From positions 7,989 to 71,988 of the forward strand of contig JAYZBC010000086.1 in the NCBI GenBank assembly GCA_036339375.1: a stretch of DNA of 64,000 nucleotides, read 5' to 3'. This DNA comes from JAYZBC01 sp036339375. Its GTDB lineage: Bacteria; Pseudomonadota; Alphaproteobacteria; MPNO01; UBA2964. Position 1 is the stretch's first letter, and every line of letters begins with the position of its first letter. Below are positions 54,417-62,753 of the stretch, in pieces. The notes beneath the pieces were generated by a model that saw only the letters and a list, made by a program, of their open reading frames with translations, was not told the DNA's origin and searched no databases. The position numbers and the translations under genes are program-made.

Positions 54417-55765
54417 TCAAAGTCCTCCAATTTGAATTTATCTCTCCCATAATTTTTAATTCTCCGGTAAAGGATGGGAGGAACCCCTTCCGGTATTGTA
54501 GCGTCTATCCCTAATTTTGCGGTTGTGGGCAGCCCTCCTTTGCCTAATGTCCATGACATCACGCTTGGGTCTATATGTTTTGCACGGGCTCCCTCTAAAA
54601 TTATTGCATCTCTATCGGCCTGGACACGAAAGGCTATGGCCCAATCTAAATCATCTGGATCGTGAATATTTATGTCATCATCCGTTACAATTACATGCTT
54701 GACTTCTGCCACAGATAAAAGCGCTGCTACTGCGTTCTTTCCCTCGCCGGGACGTTTCCGAATGGAGGCGATGAGCGACCAAAATCCACATCCCCCAATT
54801 GGTGCTTTGATATCTACAGGTTGAACACTGGCCACTCTCAGTGCTTGCAATCCAGCAGCCTCAGTTACTGGAGCGGCTAACCAATCATTTTCCCATGGCA
54901 TTTGTAACATATAAAAAATAGGGTTTTTTCTATGTGTAATGCATTTTATTCTAAAAATTGGGTTCCATTTTACGTCACCTGATATTTGACTAAATTCTCC
55001 AAAAGGACCCTCATCAGCAGTCCAGCCAATAGGTAATAATTCTCCTTCCAGGATCATTTCTGCATCAGCTGGCACCTCTAAATCCACCGTTTGGCATTTC
55101 ACCATTTTAAGTGCCTCACCCCTTAAACCGCCAGCAAGTGCTAACTCGTTGGTATCTATCGGTGCTTTATAGGAGGCAGCTAGCATGTCCAGAGGGTGTA
55201 CGCCAATTGCAATAGCAATTGGCAACGGCTTACCCTGATCAAAGGCCCGCTGATAATAAAAACGCATATCCGAAGGCGAAACCAGGTCGATACCTGTTTC
55301 CCGCGGGCTCCTATACATTAAACGATAACAACCAACGTTTAACCCAAATTCCGGGTCTTTTGAAATTGCAAAGGTTCCGGAAATATAAGGTCCACCATCA
55401 AAAAGGTGCATCATTGGAAGTGGGATGGTTGTCAAATCAACTTCATCACCTTCCAAAATAACTTCTTGGCAAGCCCCTTTAGTAACAATTAAGGGTTCAA
55501 TAGGCTGAGCCGATTTCTTCTCAAATTCAAAAGCAATCCTTTTTTCATCACATCCCATAGCAACTCCTAGTCGCTTTCGGGTTGATACGAGAGCGGTTGC
55601 TACCCGCCAGCCGGGATAGTCTTTAATATTTTCAAAGATAGTTGCTTCTGGTGCCTGTTCTCCCAGTGCTGAGAGTTGACGGCAATCCACTGGTTTGGTG
55701 ATTTTCCGGAGCTCTCCAACGGAATCAAGGTCGTCCAGAAATTCTCGAAATCCTTTACTTGCCAT
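54413..55765 (-). CDS. UbiD-family decarboxylase
   Basis: A 450-residue UbiD/aryl decarboxylase that uses prenylated FMN to (de)carboxylate aromatic or alpha,beta-unsaturated acids. Seen are the N-terminal FREFLDDLDSVGELRKI, the prFMN/metal region LMYRSPRETGID, VECEPGEFSQ-type acidic motif as ILEGELLP...DEGPFGEFSQ with the catalytic Glu, and the C-terminal KHVIVTDDDINIHDPDD. TAGGTGAG precedes the ATG. Its partner prenyl transferase UbiX is not in this window. It is followed by the overlapping 60-residue gene. Confidence 0.93.
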   Translation of the reverse strand: MASKGFREFLDDLDSVGELRKITKPVDCRQLSALGEQAPEATIFENIKDYPGWRVATALVSTRKRLGVAMGCDEKRIAFEFEKKSAQPIEPLIVTKGACQEVILEGDEVDLTTIPLPMMHLFDGGPYISGTFAISKDPEFGLNVGCYRLMYRSPRETGIDLVSPSDMRFYYQRAFDQGKPLPIAIAIGVHPLDMLAASYKAPIDTNELALAGGLRGEALKMVKCQTVDLEVPADAEMILEGELLPIGWTADEGPFGEFSQISGDVKWNPIFRIKCITHRKNPIFYMLQMPWENDWLAAPVTEAAGLQALRVASVQPVDIKAPIGGCGFWSLIASIRKRPGEGKNAVAALLSVAEVKHVIVTDDDINIHDPDDLDWAIAFRVQADRDAIILEGARAKHIDPSVMSWTLGKGGLPTTAKLGIDATIPEGVPPILYRRIKNYGRDKFKLEDFE

Positions 55766-55890
55766 AGCAACTCACCTAGGTAATGTAAAAATTAACTATC
55801 TTAAAACTATCTTAGAGCGGTCGAAAGAGTCTAGTCGGGAGCTTATAAATTGCGTTATTCTCCCATTTATCAATTTTGGAGAAATTTGTT

Positions 55891-56529
55891 ATGTGGTTTT
55901 CACCAGGTAAAGTAGAAATTCCGGCAGCCGACAAGGCATTACCCGGGCGAGATATTCCGTTACAAATTTCTGGAAAACATTTTGTTAATGGGAACCCACT
56001 AAAACCACCATTTCCGAAAAACCTAAAGCAAATTGTTTTTGCTCTAGGTTGTTTTTGGGGTGCAGAGCGTTTGTTTTGGGAAACAGCAGGCGTTTACACA
56101 ACGGCTGTGGGTTATATTGCGGGTCATACAAAAAATCCAACCTATGAAGAAGTCTGCTCTGGAATGACTGGACATACGGAGGCCGTTTTTGTGGTGTTTG
56201 ATCCTAAGGTGGTGAATTTTTCAAGCTTGTTGAAGATTTTCTGGGAAGGGCATGATCCAACACAAGGTATGCGACAAGGAAATGATGTCGGGACTCAATA
56301 CCGTTCAGGTATTTATATGTTGTCTGGTGAACAGCAGGCGTTTGCTATTGCTTCGAAAGAACAGTTTGGTCAATCACTGGCACAGGCGGGTTATGGCGTT
56401 ATCACTTCAGAAATTGTAGAGGATGTGGAGTTTTTTTATGCAGAAGATTATCATCAGCAATATTTAGCAAAAAATCCTGGTGGCTATTGTGGGCTTGGTG
56501 GAACGGGGGTGGTTTTTCCAGTTACTTAA
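55891..56529 (+). CDS. msrA: Peptide methionine sulfoxide reductase MsrA
   Basis: A 212-residue oxidative-stress repair enzyme that reduces methionine-S-sulfoxide. The catalytic motif GCFWGAERLFW is complete, with VGYIAGHTKNPTYEEVCSGMTGHTEAV and EDYHQQYLAKNPGGYCG following, the last cysteine being a resolving one. The ATG at 55891 has GGAG upstream at good distance. It is divergent from ubiD and converges on tauE. The N-terminal ~40 residues are an extension typical of the longer MsrA type. Confidence 0.95.
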   Translation: MWFSPGKVEIPAADKALPGRDIPLQISGKHFVNGNPLKPPFPKNLKQIVFALGCFWGAERLFWETAGVYTTAVGYIAGHTKNPTYEEVCSGMTGHTEAVFVVFDPKVVNFSSLLKIFWEGHDPTQGMRQGNDVGTQYRSGIYMLSGEQQAFAIASKEQFGQSLAQAGYGVITSEIVEDVEFFYAEDYHQQYLAKNPGGYCGLGGTGVVFPVT

Positions 56530-56564
56530 GATAAAAGATTTAACAATTATAAAAAGTTTTTTCG

Positions 56565-57308
56565 TTATCCAAAATTGGCCTGCCAGATAAGCTTTCCCCA
56601 CATGACGACGACTATCGCTATAACCAAACGGTTAAACCACTTTGGACTTATATATGGCGTTGTCCAAATACCTAACTGGGTAAACAACATAGTAGGTATA
56701 AGGGCCCACAAGCCCTGAATAATTCTTTCTTCGGTGTACAAACCCAGACCACCCACAGCAAAAACGTGCGTTCCAGAAATAACAAGAAACATGATTGAAA
56801 CAGCAAAAACATAAGTTTGACTGTGTAGTCGATAGGAATGAATCCATGTTGCAACTATAGGTCCAGAAATTCCAGTAGCGCCTTGGCTCAGGCCCCCCAT
56901 TACCGCCAAAACAGGAGACGCTCGGCGTGCTAATTTACCTTTAAGCTGGAAATCTGGTTTGAAGAAAAGTATGAGTAAATAGAGACCGAGCCATACAATC
57001 AAAAGCCATAACAAGGCATTGTCTGTCAGGGAGGCTAAAATAAAGGTACCGAGTGCCGTACCCAATCCGCCAGCAATAAGTGCTACTTTGAGGTGTGGGA
57101 CTTCAGACGACAAATTTCGATACCGCCAACAAATCCACGCGTTACTTGCCGCAACCGGAATTGTCAATACAACAATTGAATGTTCAACTCCAAGAAATGC
57201 GGCAAGGGTTGGAATACCAATGGTCGGCAATCCCAGACCAATGGCTCCCTTGAAATAGGATCCCACTGAAATTGCAATTAAGACAATCGCTAGTGCTTCA
57301 AAACTCAT
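56565..57308 (-). CDS. TauE/SafE-family sulfite or organosulfonate exporter
   Basis: A 247-residue membrane protein with about eight helices of the TauE/SafE (DUF81) family, which exports sulfite, sulfoacetate or other anions. Typical are GSYFKGAIGLGLPTIGIP near the N-terminus and VMGGLSQGATGISGPIV in the middle. CGGAG lies before the ATG. With TauD-type dioxygenases and SsuABC-like importers in the window, it may remove sulfite after desulfonation. A structured RNA-like element and a U tract lie about 90-155 bases upstream. Confidence 0.88.
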   Translation of the reverse strand: MSFEALAIVLIAISVGSYFKGAIGLGLPTIGIPTLAAFLGVEHSIVVLTIPVAASNAWICWRYRNLSSEVPHLKVALIAGGLGTALGTFILASLTDNALLWLLIVWLGLYLLILFFKPDFQLKGKLARRASPVLAVMGGLSQGATGISGPIVATWIHSYRLHSQTYVFAVSIMFLVISGTHVFAVGGLGLYTEERIIQGLWALIPTMLFTQLGIWTTPYISPKWFNRLVIAIVVVMWGKLIWQANFG

Positions 57309-57394
57309 TGAGTCTCCGAAACAAATTAAATACCACCTTTAATTTATAAAGTGGTTTATAAGAATTTTTATTTTACTACTAGCATATATTAAAC

Positions 57395-57464
57395 AAAAAA
57401 CCAGTCAGCCTTGCTGAGGGAAGGACCGGCTGATAGGTATAGCGCCAGGGCTCTCCCTTTCTGG
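57395..57464 (-). promoter_or_regulatory. Structured leader RNA with U tract upstream of tauE (candidate attenuator/riboswitch)
   Basis: On the minus strand this segment folds as a three-way junction. A closing stem CCAG/CTGG joins 57461-57464 to 57401-57404. A hairpin AGGG/CCCT lies at 57447-57458. A 6-bp stem TCAGCC/GGCTGA joins 57428-57433 to 57405-57410. It is followed at once by TTTTTTG at 57400-57394. An alternative pairing of GGGAG with the TTCCC of the hairpin loop could compete with the terminator stem. It lies between a weak candidate promoter and the tauE start at 57308. I cannot name a matching riboswitch family. Confidence 0.4.
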
Positions 57465-57483
57465 ATTTAGTTTGAGCTTCTTA

Positions 57484-57514
57484 ATTTTAGTCTTTTGTTG
57501 GCAATCACTGACAA
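57484..57514 (-). promoter_or_regulatory. Candidate promoter for the tauE leader
   Basis: TTGTCA (57514-57509) and TAAAAT (57489-57484) on the minus strand, 19 bases apart, upstream of the structured leader. Spacing is longer than ideal, so support is weak. Confidence 0.22.
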
Positions 57515-57560
57515 GACCACGATTAACATCTGAAGGTTAGATCTAAGGAAAACGACAATT

Positions 57561-58640
57561 ATGACTTTGATTTTATCAAACGAAGAAATTGAACAGGTTC
57601 TCCACATGGATGATCTTATTCCGGTGCTGGAGGAAGCCTATATTGAACTTGTGGAAGGAAGAGGAGGAAACCGCCGCCGTTCTGATATAGTGACACCAAC
57701 AACACTAAGAGAAGATGGTCTCTATGCATTGAAATCAATGGACGGTGTTTTGCCTAAACTCGGTGTTGGAGCGGTCCGATTAAATTCTGATATTCTTACA
57801 TTTCCCACAACTGGGAACGAAATGCGCAGAGTTAAGGTGCCTGCGGCTCCTAATAATCGATATGTCGGTCTTGTTTTGTTGTTTAGTACTCATAACGGGG
57901 AACCGTTGATGATTTGTCCGGACGGCGTGATGCAACGGATGCGGGTAGGTGCTACTAACGGAATTGCAGCTAAATATATGTCACAAAAAGAAGCAGATAC
58001 CTTTGCAATTCTGGGGTCTGGATGGCAGGCGGGCGCGCAAGTGATGGCACATAATTCTGTTAGAAATTTAAAAGATATTCGTGTCTACAGTCCCACTAAA
58101 TCAAAACGAGAAGCCTTTGCAAACGAAATGTCTGAACTAATAGAAAAAGAGGTAAAGCCTTATACCAGCGGAGAACAAGCATGCAAAGGTGCACAAATTA
58201 TAGCTTGCGCAACAAACGCTGTTATGCCGGTGTTCCTTCACGAGTGGTTGCAACCTGGCATGCATATCGGGACTGTTCGTCCAGGAGCGACGGAAGTTGA
58301 AAGAAAAGCATGGTCAGACATCGATCTATTTGCACTTTTGGATCATGACGATAACGCAGAAATGATTTATACCCACGGTGTTCTAGTAGGTGAGGATAAG
58401 GTTGGAAGCTATGGAATGGAGCATGACGAATGGCATGCGGCCTTGCCTTCTCTACCGCAAATTATCAACGGCGAACGGGAGGGTCGAATTAATGATAAGC
58501 AGTGCTCCTGTTTTTTGAATAACCTTGGAATGGGTTACCAGTTCGCTGCAACGGGGTATGTTGTGTACACGAAGGCAAAAGAACTTGGGTTAGGTCAAGA
58601 ACTCCCAACAGATTTGTTTACGGAGACCGTGCACCCTTAG
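57561..58640 (+). CDS. Ornithine cyclodeaminase / mu-crystallin family protein
   Basis: A 359-residue NAD(P)-dependent OCD-family enzyme. The N-terminal LSNEEIEQVLHMDDLIPVLE, the middle RMRVGATNGIAAKYMSQKEA with the substrate-binding Arg, and ILGSGWQAGAQVMAHN with the Rossmann GSGWQ motif are typical of ornithine cyclodeaminase and related alanine dehydrogenases. AAGGAAAA precedes the ATG. It shares a divergent region with tauE and converges on an ABC permease four bases away. It is the more typical of the two OCD members in this window. Confidence 0.88.
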   Translation: MTLILSNEEIEQVLHMDDLIPVLEEAYIELVEGRGGNRRRSDIVTPTTLREDGLYALKSMDGVLPKLGVGAVRLNSDILTFPTTGNEMRRVKVPAAPNNRYVGLVLLFSTHNGEPLMICPDGVMQRMRVGATNGIAAKYMSQKEADTFAILGSGWQAGAQVMAHNSVRNLKDIRVYSPTKSKREAFANEMSELIEKEVKPYTSGEQACKGAQIIACATNAVMPVFLHEWLQPGMHIGTVRPGATEVERKAWSDIDLFALLDHDDNAEMIYTHGVLVGEDKVGSYGMEHDEWHAALPSLPQIINGEREGRINDKQCSCFLNNLGMGYQFAATGYVVYTKAKELGLGQELPTDLFTETVHP

Positions 58641-58643
58641 TAT

Positions 58644-59432
58644 TTATCCACCAGCGGTTGGGTAATCCATGCTCCGTGTTGCCCACCCCGTAAAATGTTT
58701 ATCCATAGCCGCAAAAATAGCGTACATGCCAATAGCCATTGCTGCTATGACAATTAATCCTGCAAACATTAAGGGTGTGTCAAAATTTGAGCTGGCAACC
58801 AGCATGAGATTTCCAATTCCGTTTCCCCCAGCAACAGTCTCAGAAATTACTGCACCTACAAACGCAAGGGTAATAGAAATTTTCAACGCTGCGAATAGAT
58901 AGGGTAATGAGCGCGGTATACCTATTTTCAAAACAATATCGCGTTCACGAGCACCCAGAGCTCTGAGTACGTCCTTAAGCTCTGGTTCAATTGTCGCAAG
59001 AGCCACAGCCATGTTGACTACTATGGGGAAAAAACAAAGGATAAAGGCTGTAAGTGTAGCGGTAGTCAGGCCAATACCAAACCACAGCATCATAATAGGG
59101 ACGATCGCTACTTTGGGAATAGAATTGAAGGCGACCATTAGCGGATAGAGTGCAGCATAAACCGGACGCCAGAGACCTATTGCAATGCCCATAGCAACGC
59201 CAAAAACTACGGCAATACCGAAACCCATTAAAGTGGCAAAGAGCGTAGTCATAGAATTTTGCCAAAGCGGCACGCGGTATTGGTAAATAGCGTAAAAAGA
59301 CTCCGAAGCTGAAGGCATTTCAATCCGCGAAATATCGAATATGCGAACAAAGGCTTCCCATAGGATAATAAGTAAAACGGTTACAATCCAGGGTGACGCT
59401 TGCTCAAATAATTTGCTTTTCCAAATATTCAT
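58644..59432 (-). CDS. ABC transporter permease (SsuC/ThiX type)
   Basis: A 262-residue inner-membrane subunit with about six helices. Its EAA-like loop VLRALGARERDIVLKIGIP precedes the last helices. It is third in the receptor-ATPase-permease operon that runs leftwards from 61317, starting eight bases after the ATPase stop. A single permease gene suggests a homodimer, unlike the paired permeases at 44409-46078. Confidence 0.92.
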   Translation of the reverse strand: MNIWKSKLFEQASPWIVTVLLIILWEAFVRIFDISRIEMPSASESFYAIYQYRVPLWQNSMTTLFATLMGFGIAVVFGVAMGIAIGLWRPVYAALYPLMVAFNSIPKVAIVPIMMLWFGIGLTTATLTAFILCFFPIVVNMAVALATIEPELKDVLRALGARERDIVLKIGIPRSLPYLFAALKISITLAFVGAVISETVAGGNGIGNLMLVASSNFDTPLMFAGLIVIAAMAIGMYAIFAAMDKHFTGWATRSMDYPTAGG

Positions 59433-59440
59433 TTTTATTT

Positions 59441-60244
59441 CTATTCATCCGAACGCGCTACGTTGATATTGTGTCTTAAATCCCTCACAAGTTTGACGAC
59501 TTCTGCTCCATAAAGAGCATCCAAGTTTCTTGGTCGTGGCAATTCTGATTTTCGGTCCAGTATTATTCGCCCAGGCCGAGCACTCATTACATAAACGGTA
59601 TCAGATAAATAAACGGCCTCACGCAAGTCGTGAGTTACAAGGATGACCGTACATTGTCGTTCCATATACAGTTTTTGCAATACATCCCATAACTCCTCGC
59701 GAGTGAAAGCATCTAAAGCCCCAAATGGCTCATCGAGTAACAACAGGTCTGGTTTGTGAACCAAAGCCCGACATAGTTGTGCACGTTGTTGCATACCCCC
59801 AGAAAGTTGCCAGGGTGCCCGGTCGCCAAACCCGGTGAGGCCGACAGTGTCCAACAGTTCGTTAGCCAATTCCTCGTATTTTTTTTTGTCAGTACGAAAT
59901 TTTTGACGATGGGGTTCAACTATTTCTAAGGGTAATAGGACGTTTTCGCGTGTGGAACGCCAAGGTAAAAGAGTGGCATTTTGAAAGGCCATTCCAACAA
60001 TTTTGAGAGGTTTCGTGACTTCTTCCCCGGCGACGATAACTTTACCCTTGTTAGCTTGAATTAGACCAGCGACAACTTTCAATAAAGTGGATTTACCACA
60101 TCCGCTAGGGCCAACAATGGCTATGAACTCGCCCCTTTCCATCTTAAGTGACGTTTGTGAAAGGGCTAAAGTTCCATCTCCAGCTTCGTCACCGTCACTG
60201 TTTCGATAGATTAGGTCTATCTCTTCAATATCAATAAAACTCAT
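59441..60244 (-). CDS. ABC transporter ATPase (SsuB/ThiZ type)
   Basis: A 267-residue nucleotide-binding subunit. Walker A GPSGCGKST, Q-loop FQNATLLPW, signature LSGGMQQRAQL, Walker B LLLLDEPFGALD and the switch His in LVTHD are all present. The ATG at 60244 begins MSFIDIEEIDLIY as in homologues; the longer frame starts within a hairpin and is rejected. It follows the receptor gene by 56 bases with that hairpin between them, and the permease follows eight bases later. Confidence 0.95.
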   Translation of the reverse strand: MSFIDIEEIDLIYRNSDGDEAGDGTLALSQTSLKMERGEFIAIVGPSGCGKSTLLKVVAGLIQANKGKVIVAGEEVTKPLKIVGMAFQNATLLPWRSTRENVLLPLEIVEPHRQKFRTDKKKYEELANELLDTVGLTGFGDRAPWQLSGGMQQRAQLCRALVHKPDLLLLDEPFGALDAFTREELWDVLQKLYMERQCTVILVTHDLREAVYLSDTVYVMSARPGRIILDRKSELPRPRNLDALYGAEVVKLVRDLRHNINVARSDE

Positions 60245-60253
60245 AAAATTTGA

Positions 60254-60278
60254 GCGGGACGCATTTTGGGCGTCCCGC
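60254..60278 (-). terminator. Intercistronic hairpin between receptor and ATPase genes
   Basis: A perfect 9-bp stem GCGGGACGC / GCGTCCCGC (60254-60262 and 60270-60278) with a 7-base loop, followed by TCAAATTTTATG on the minus strand. It lies between the receptor stop and the ATPase start. It is the third such hairpin in a transport operon here. The short T run suggests partial termination or 3' protection. Confidence 0.6.
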
Positions 60279-60300
60279 ACCTTTTCTTTGTGGTCAAAGA

Positions 60301-61317
60301 CTATTTATGGATAAAACGCTTTGACTTAGGCGGCAAATATGATCGATCAAACATGTCCTCAGCTTTAGGAATTTTTTTGAGCTTGTACGCTAAGGCTGCT
60401 TGTTCAATGGAACGTTGCAACCTTTTCATGTTTACGTCGCCATAACCGTGTTTTTTTACATTTGGTGTTAAAATGCAGCAACTCACACCAAGGCGTAGAC
60501 GGTCTGCTTCAACGGCATCTTTAACTAAAGGTTGAAACTTTTTTACCGCCGAAATCGCAAGTTTTGGTCTTAGAACTGTATCGCGAGCTGCTTTGTAGGT
60601 AGCCCGAATAAAGCCCCGAACCGCATCCGGGTGTTTTTTCAGAAAAGCGGGTGAAACCGCTATGCCGTTGGCATAAGATTCCATGCCGTTATCGCCATAG
60701 AGAAAACATCTGATATCTTCTTCTTTATACCCTGCTGCCTTTACAGCAAGGACGGTAGAAAAAATATGACCCGAGATAGCGTCAACTTCTCCTCGCAAAA
60801 GCATAGGCTCCCGAAGCCGTGGATCCATGTTTAGTCTTTTAACGGAGTTATGATCAATCCCAATGGCTTGAGCAAAAGCTGGAAATAGTTTGTAACTCGC
60901 ATCAAAAACTGGGGCCCCTAAAGTTTTCCCAACTAGTTGTTTTGGGTTTTTGATGGATGATTTTGCCAAAACGCAAATTGAAAACGGAGGTTGTTCATAC
61001 AACATCATTACCGTTTTAATAGCCTTATTTGGATTTTTTGAGTTATACTGGATGATGGCGTTAATATCAGCCCAACCCAAATCATGTGTACCAGCAACGA
61101 GTTTTCTCACTGCATCGGCTGAGCCTTTTCCAGCATCGATCTTCACATCCAGACCCTCGGCCTTGAAATAACCTTCATATTGGGCGATGAAAGATGGTCC
61201 ATGTGTTGACTGTGGAACCCAGTCCAGTGTTAGACGAATTTTTGTTTTTGCACTGGCTGCTAAACTTCCTGCTACTATGCAAAGTGCAACACTCGCGATA
61301 AGCATTTTTTTTATCAT
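60301..61317 (-). CDS. ABC transporter periplasmic binding protein (NMT1/THI5-like)
   Basis: A 338-residue receptor. A signal peptide (residues 1-23, IKKMLIASVALCIVAGSLAA) precedes the mature chain beginning KTKIRLTLDWVPQSTHG. The THI5-like motifs WVPQSTHGPSFIAQYEGYF and GKGSADAVRKLVAG are present, as in receptors for thiamine pyrimidine precursor, riboflavin and sulfonates. GGGGGAC precedes the ATG at 61317; the longer frame has no role. It heads the operon with the ATPase and permease. Its ligand is open. The pattern differs from the receptor at 46155, so the two importers probably take different compounds. Confidence 0.9.
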   Translation of the reverse strand: MIKKMLIASVALCIVAGSLAASAKTKIRLTLDWVPQSTHGPSFIAQYEGYFKAEGLDVKIDAGKGSADAVRKLVAGTHDLGWADINAIIQYNSKNPNKAIKTVMMLYEQPPFSICVLAKSSIKNPKQLVGKTLGAPVFDASYKLFPAFAQAIGIDHNSVKRLNMDPRLREPMLLRGEVDAISGHIFSTVLAVKAAGYKEEDIRCFLYGDNGMESYANGIAVSPAFLKKHPDAVRGFIRATYKAARDTVLRPKLAISAVKKFQPLVKDAVEADRLRLGVSCCILTPNVKKHGYGDVNMKRLQRSIEQAALAYKLKKIPKAEDMFDRSYLPPKSKRFIHK

Positions 61318-61601
61318 CAAAATTTGTCCCCCATATTTTAAAAAAAAACCTATTTCAGAAAAAAGATTTACGCCTGTTAACCCTAAATACAGCCTCCTTA
61401 TATACATAGGGTGATATGATATACAAACGGTAATACCCAATCTTTTTGATTTTCTTCAAATATTTTTAGTTTTTGTTGAATTCAATGACATTGTTTTGAA
61501 AAAAGGTGCACAATGTGTGAAAATTTATTTTCTTTTTGAATAAAGGCCGGGGAAACCCTTATCTGAGAATGGCGTGATACTAAAAAGCTGGAAACTCATC
61601 T

Positions 61602-62753
61602 ATGTCGCCTACTGACGAAATTTTAGACATTTTATTTAACCTAGTTTCGATTCCTTCAACCTATCCGCCAGGGAATACCGTCGCTATATCTGATTACATT
61701 GCTAAACGTTTAAGAAAGTCTGGTTATGAAACAGAAATTATTTGTAAAACACCATCAATTAATAATGTAGTTGCGAGAAAGGGAAAGGGTCGCCCATCAA
61801 TTGTATTCAATTCACATGTTGATACGATTGCAATCACAGACCTGTCTGCTTGGAAAACTAACCCATTCGAAGCAACGCTGGTTGATGGACGGGTTTACGG
61901 CGTTGGCGCTGGAAATTGTAAGGGATCCGCCGCAGTCCAAATTTGGTTGGCAGAAGAAATAGCGAGAAATGGTGGACCTGAAAAAGGAGAAATTCTTTTT
62001 ACCTTCGTTGGTGATGAAGAAAATTTGGGGTCGAACGGCCTAGCCCATTTGCGTCAATCAGGTTTAGTTAAGCCTGACCTTTTGATTTGTGGTGCTCAAA
62101 CTCAGCTTCAAGCAATTTTCGAAGAACGCGGTGTGATATGGATCGAAGTATTGACAAAAGGAATGAGTGCTCATGCCGGAGAACCCGAAATGGGCGATAA
62201 TGCTATCAATCGTATGGTACGTATTATCAACAAACTTTATTCAAGCCTTTTACCAATACTTCGAGAAAGAAGAAGAGGTAATTTACAGTCGACATTGAAT
62301 ATTGGCATTATAGAAGGTGGAACTAATACAAATGCGGTTCCCGATCGTTGTCGTATGGAAATCGACCGGCGTTTGTTACCGGAGGAAAAAATTGATGATG
62401 CTTTAGCAGAAATTAAATCCATTGTTGCTGAGTCAGGGGAGCCCGCAGGAAGTTGGGATGTTAGCCTTAACACGGGTACACGGGGTTTTTCTTCCTCTTC
62501 TAAGTCAGACTTTATTAAGACCTTTCAAGATTCCATTTACGAAATTACAGGGGCTGGTGTCAGAGATGTTGTTGCTATAGGGGCAAGTGATGCCCGTTAT
62601 TTTGTTGAAGACGATATTGTATTGATGACATTCGGACCCGGCCATGCGAAAGACGGACACAAAACCAATGAATTCGTACCACTCGAAGAATTAAAAATGG
62701 CTGCACTAATTCAGAAATCTGTAATAAAAAGAATATTGGGTTTTGCGAACTAA
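61602..62753 (+). CDS. M20-family (ArgE/DapE-like) hydrolase with altered metal ligands
   Basis: A 383-residue zinc peptidase/deacetylase-family protein. It keeps the first motif NSHVDTI (His72, Asp74), the GDEENLGSNG Glu pair (139-140) and the last His in GHKTNEF. Two normally strict ligands are changed. The bridging Asp of GxGDxKG reads GAGNCKG (Asn105), and the GEPT Glu reads GAQT (Ala165). It may therefore have one or no metal or different chemistry, or be an inactive binding relative. Its stop overlaps the convergent stop of the dihydropyrimidinase-type gene. Confidence 0.85.
   Translation: MSPTDEILDILFNLVSIPSTYPPGNTVAISDYIAKRLRKSGYETEIICKTPSINNVVARKGKGRPSIVFNSHVDTIAITDLSAWKTNPFEATLVDGRVYGVGAGNCKGSAAVQIWLAEEIARNGGPEKGEILFTFVGDEENLGSNGLAHLRQSGLVKPDLLICGAQTQLQAIFEERGVIWIEVLTKGMSAHAGEPEMGDNAINRMVRIINKLYSSLLPILRERRRGNLQSTLNIGIIEGGTNTNAVPDRCRMEIDRRLLPEEKIDDALAEIKSIVAESGEPAGSWDVSLNTGTRGFSSSSKSDFIKTFQDSIYEITGAGVRDVVAIGASDARYFVEDDIVLMTFGPGHAKDGHKTNEFVPLEELKMAALIQKSVIKRILGFAN

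Noticed and set aside
57410..57460. Resemblance of the plus strand to a thiamine pyrophosphate riboswitch (GCTGAG ... CTGAT ... AGGG)
   Set aside because: The CUGAGA and the GCGUAGGGAA blocks are not present in order, and the downstream gene is an ornithine-cyclodeaminase homologue. The minus-strand fold with its U tract explains the region better.
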